A DNA stretch of 8,297 nucleotides, taken from contig CAMCUE010000045.1 in the NCBI GenBank assembly GCA_945878705.1, positions 1 through 8,297 on the forward strand, in the 5' to 3' direction. Shown here one piece after another: positions 6,129 to 8,297 of the stretch; position 1 is the first letter of the stretch, and each line of letters opens with the position of its first letter. This stretch comes from Ferrithrix thermotolerans DSM 19514. Lineage in GTDB: Bacteria; Actinomycetota; Acidimicrobiia; Acidimicrobiales; Ilumatobacteraceae. The notes under the pieces were generated by a model. It ran no database searches, was not told the origin of the DNA, and was given only the letters and a program-made list of their open reading frames with translations. The position numbers were made by a program, and so were the translations under genes.

Positions 6129-7583
6129 CTAGCGAGCCCAGTGCATTGATCGAGCGATCGCAGTTTGCCACGCTTGATAACCAGTCGGCTCGGCTTGTGG
6201 TGAAAACTTTTTTTCGAGTTGCCATGCTTTTGAAATATCTTCTGTCGACTGCCAAACCCCTTGTGCTAATCCCGCTAGGTAGGCAGCGCCCATCGCGGTG
6301 GTCTCCAATTCTTTTGGACGTAATACATCCACTGCCAAATGATCGGCTTGAAGTTGCATCATCATGTCGATCACCGCGGCACCGCCATCAACGCGCAACT
6401 CGCTAACGCAAACTCCTGATGCTTTTGTCATTGACTCAACTACATCGCGAGTTTGAAAAACTATTGATTCAATTGTCGCACGTGCAATGTGCGCGCGCGA
6501 AGTGCCGCGTGTGATTCCGAAAATTGAACCACGAGCGTAAGCATCCCACCATGGACTGCCAAGACCAGTAAACGCTGGCACAACAACGACACCTCCCGAG
6601 TCGGTGACGCTTTGCGCTAATGGAGTGATCTCACTTGCGTTATCAATAATGTTTAATCCATCACGAAGCCATTGAATCGCGGCTCCGGTTACAAAGATTG
6701 CACCCTCAAGTGCATATACGGGTTTTTCTGAACCAAGTTGCCAGGCAAGTGTTGTCAGAATTCCATCTTTTGGGGATGGGCAGGTCGTGCCAACATTCAT
6801 CAGCACAAAACTTCCAGTTCCATATGTGTTTTTAGTACTGCCTGGTGTGAAACATGCTTGACCAAATAATGCCGCGTGCTGGTCACCAGCAACTCCGGTG
6901 ATGGCGATACCTGCGGGCAGTGATCCGTGTTCAACGGTGACACCGAAATCGCCGCTTGATGGACGAACTTCTGGCAAAAATCTAATTTGGATACCGAGCA
7001 TCGTTGTGAGTTCTTTGCTCCACTCCATTTTGGTGATATCAAACAGCATTGTTCGACTGGCATTTGTGCAGTCGGTAACAAAAGATTTTCCACCAGTGAG
7101 ATTCCAGATCAACCACGAGTCAATTGTCCCGATGCACAGGTCGTCGTCTTGTCGAAGTTCGCGGTTCGTAAGTAACCATTCAATTTTGGTTCCAGAAAAA
7201 TACGGATCTAAAACCAAGCCTGTTTGTTGTCTGACTATCGGCAGATTCTCGGCGAGTTCTAAACATCGATCGGCAGTGCGTCGGTCTTGCCAGACAATCG
7301 CTGGGCCATAGGGTTTGCCGGTTAGTTTGCTCCACGCAACAACTGTTTCGCGCTGATTAGTAATACCAATTGCCGCCACAGTCTGATTCAACTGCGCTGT
7401 AACTTGTTGTAAAGTTGCCAGCACTGCTTGCCAAATTTCTTGTGCATCATGCTCGACCCAACCAGGTTGCGGAAAATATTGCGTGAACTCTCGGTACGAA
7501 CTAATTGATGGAGTTCCGTCGTTGAACACCGCTCGAGAGCGAACTCCAGTTGTACCGGCATCAATTGCGATTACGACACTCAT
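6129..7583 (-). CDS. glpK: Glycerol kinase
   Basis: GlpK phosphorylates glycerol with ATP to sn-glycerol 3-phosphate, feeding glycolysis and phospholipid synthesis. The protein is 484 residues, close to the usual 500. Residues corresponding to the glycerol-binding set of the E. coli enzyme are present: R78 and E79 in I-T-N-Q-R-E-T, Y128 in D-P-Y-F-S-G-T-K, and the catalytic D235 in A-G-D-Q-H-A-A-L-F-G. The FGGY features W-Q-D-R-R-T (98-103), G-T-I-D-S-W-L, N-T-Y-G-T-G-S-F (253-260) and the late D-G-G-A and A-M-G-A-A-Y-L-A-G segments are also there. The N-terminal loop reads D-A-G-T-T-G-V-R-S-R, two residues longer than the common D-Q-G-T-T-S-S-R. The ATG at 7583 starts right at this domain but has no Shine-Dalgarno. 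The gene follows the inositol phosphatase on the same strand after 33 bases. No glpF or glpD is seen. Confidence 0.96.
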   Translation of the reverse strand: MSVVIAIDAGTTGVRSRAVFNDGTPSISSYREFTQYFPQPGWVEHDAQEIWQAVLATLQQVTAQLNQTVAAIGITNQRETVVAWSKLTGKPYGPAIVWQDRRTADRCLELAENLPIVRQQTGLVLDPYFSGTKIEWLLTNRELRQDDDLCIGTIDSWLIWNLTGGKSFVTDCTNASRTMLFDITKMEWSKELTTMLGIQIRFLPEVRPSSGDFGVTVEHGSLPAGIAITGVAGDQHAALFGQACFTPGSTKNTYGTGSFVLMNVGTTCPSPKDGILTTLAWQLGSEKPVYALEGAIFVTGAAIQWLRDGLNIIDNASEITPLAQSVTDSGGVVVVPAFTGLGSPWWDAYARGSIFGITRGTSRAHIARATIESIVFQTRDVVESMTKASGVCVSELRVDGGAAVIDMMMQLQADHLAVDVLRPKELETTAMGAAYLAGLAQGVWQSTEDISKAWQLEKKFSPQAEPTGYQAWQTAIARSMHWAR

Positions 7584-7590
7584 TTTATGG

Positions 7591-7604
7591 AAATGTTCAC
7601 ATTT
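7591..7604. repeat. Small inverted repeat in the glpK leader
   Basis: AAATG (7591-7595) and CATTT (7600-7604) flank TTCA, so the glpK messenger could form a 5-pair stem with a 4-base loop just upstream of the start. The stem is AT-rich and weak and there is no T run, so it is not a terminator. It might influence translation or bind a regulator, or be chance. Confidence 0.2.
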
Positions 7605-7616
7605 TAAATCAAGTTG

Positions 7617-8297
7617 CTAAGAGCGCTGGCACACGAGTTTACTTAATGCATCAAAAATTCCGGGGCTCGCGATCATTATTTCGGCCGGGCTCGAAAGTCC
7701 ACCGCTGAAACTTCCACTTCGCGCACCGGCCTCTATTGCGATTAACTCACCAGCCGCAATATCCCATGAATGCAAATTTTCTTCAAAGTATGCGTCAACT
7801 CTGCCACAAGCCACAAAGCAGATGTCAATACTTGCCGCGCCAAGCCGGCGGATGTCGCGTACCTGGTGAATAAAAATCGAGACTCGTTTTGATTGCATGG
7901 TTCGCTGCTCGGGTGAATAACTAAAACCAGTGCAAATGAGCGCCTTTGAAATATCTGTGATTTGATTGCAGTGAATCTTTGCACCATTCAAAAATGCCCC
8001 ACCACCACGAGTTGCCGTAAACGTCTCGTCAAGAGCAGGTATATATACGACACCAACTAACGGGCCATTTTCATCACTAACGCCAATTGAGACACTCCAA
8101 CTTGGTAGTGCGTACAAAAAGTTAGTTGTGCCGTCAATCGGGTCAATGCACCAGGTGAAGCCACTGTCGCCAGTGTGTGAGCCACCTTCTTCGCCGATAA
8201 TTGAATCGTTTGGGCGGCGGGCACGAATCTCGCCGACGATATATTTCTCCGTGGCCTTGTCAAACTCAGTAACCATGTCTGTGCTCGTGGTTTTCGT
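7617..8297 (-). CDS. Inositol-monophosphatase family phosphatase, 5' end beyond window
   Basis: This is a member of the magnesium-dependent, lithium-sensitive phosphatase family (SuhB/IMPase), which hydrolyses inositol 1-phosphate; relatives act on histidinol phosphate (HisN), fructose 1,6-bisphosphate or PAP (CysQ). Metal-binding residues are visible: the Glu pair in I-I-G-E-E-G-G, motif A D-P-I-D-G-T-T-N-F, and motif B W-D-I-A-A-G. The frame is open to the right edge, adding T-K-T-T-S-T-D before the ATG at 8276. That gives the family's T-D-M-V-T-E-F-D motif, so the ATG is internal. About 35-45 N-terminal residues are missing from the window. It is transcribed toward glpK, 33 bases away, probably in one operon. 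The family is certain; choosing between inositol and histidinol phosphate needs a phylogeny. Confidence 0.92.
   Translation of the reverse strand, partial: TKTTSTDMVTEFDKATEKYIVGEIRARRPNDSIIGEEGGSHTGDSGFTWCIDPIDGTTNFLYALPSWSVSIGVSDENGPLVGVVYIPALDETFTATRGGGAFLNGAKIHCNQITDISKALICTGFSYSPEQRTMQSKRVSIFIHQVRDIRRLGAASIDICFVACGRVDAYFEENLHSWDIAAGELIAIEAGARSGSFSGGLSSPAEIMIASPGIFDALSKLVCQRS

Noticed and set aside
6109..6134. Intrinsic terminator between the ROK kinase and glpK
   Set aside because: Only a 5-pair A/T stem and a displaced CGC/GCG clamp can be drawn; there is no stable GC stem with a T run.
8057..8276. ATG at 8276 as the start of the inositol-phosphatase gene
   Set aside because: The frame continues to the window edge and the added residues complete the family's T-D-M-V-T-E-x-D motif, so the methionine is internal and the true start lies outside.
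1..8297. Mobile element, CRISPR array, tRNA or defence system
   Set aside because: Reading both strands gave no transposase, integrase, repeat-spacer pattern, cloverleaf or defence-family motif; nearly every base lies in a recognisable housekeeping gene.

Overview
The window looks like ordinary chromosomal DNA of an actinobacterium. The strongest lineage markers are a WhiB-family iron-sulfur protein, a PimB-type mannosyltransferase of the phosphatidylinositol mannoside (PIM) pathway, and a gene order recalling the mycobacterial trpD-pimB-TB16.3 region. Base composition is moderate (about 48% GC in the first 60 bases, counted by eye), low for most actinobacteria. A streamlined freshwater or marine lineage such as an Acidimicrobiia-like group is therefore possible, but I cannot assign it. 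Coding density is very high, genes abut or overlap, and GTG starts are common. I see no tRNA, rRNA, CRISPR array, insertion sequence or phage gene.

Layout. Bases 37-2219 (+) hold three tightly spaced genes: whiB, trpD (anthranilate phosphoribosyltransferase) and a thrB-like homoserine kinase. An 80-base gap with an AT-rich inverted repeat follows. Bases 2300-6116 (+) hold a second run: a small cysteine-rich protein of unknown function, queG (epoxyqueuosine reductase), a pimB-like glycosyltransferase, an SRPBCC-fold protein and a ROK-family sugar kinase, with overlaps or gaps of at most 19 bases. Bases 6129-8297 are on the minus strand: glpK (glycerol kinase), preceded in its own direction by an inositol-monophosphatase family gene that runs off the right edge. 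The two transcription directions converge with only 12 bases between stop codons.

How the genes fit together. The first run joins a redox-responsive regulator to single steps of tryptophan and threonine synthesis, whose pathway partners are not in the window. The second run includes envelope glycolipid synthesis (PimB) and sugar phosphorylation, plus a tRNA-modification enzyme. The minus-strand pair makes glycerol 3-phosphate and probably releases inositol or a related alcohol from its monophosphate, both possible inputs for phosphoinositide lipids; that link is inference.

I found no convincing new multi-gene system. The items most worth a second look are the small Cys-rich protein overlapping queG, the whiB-trpD-thrB linkage, altered active-site positions in TrpD and ThrB, the apparent synteny with mycobacteria, and three copies of the palindrome GCGATCGC.
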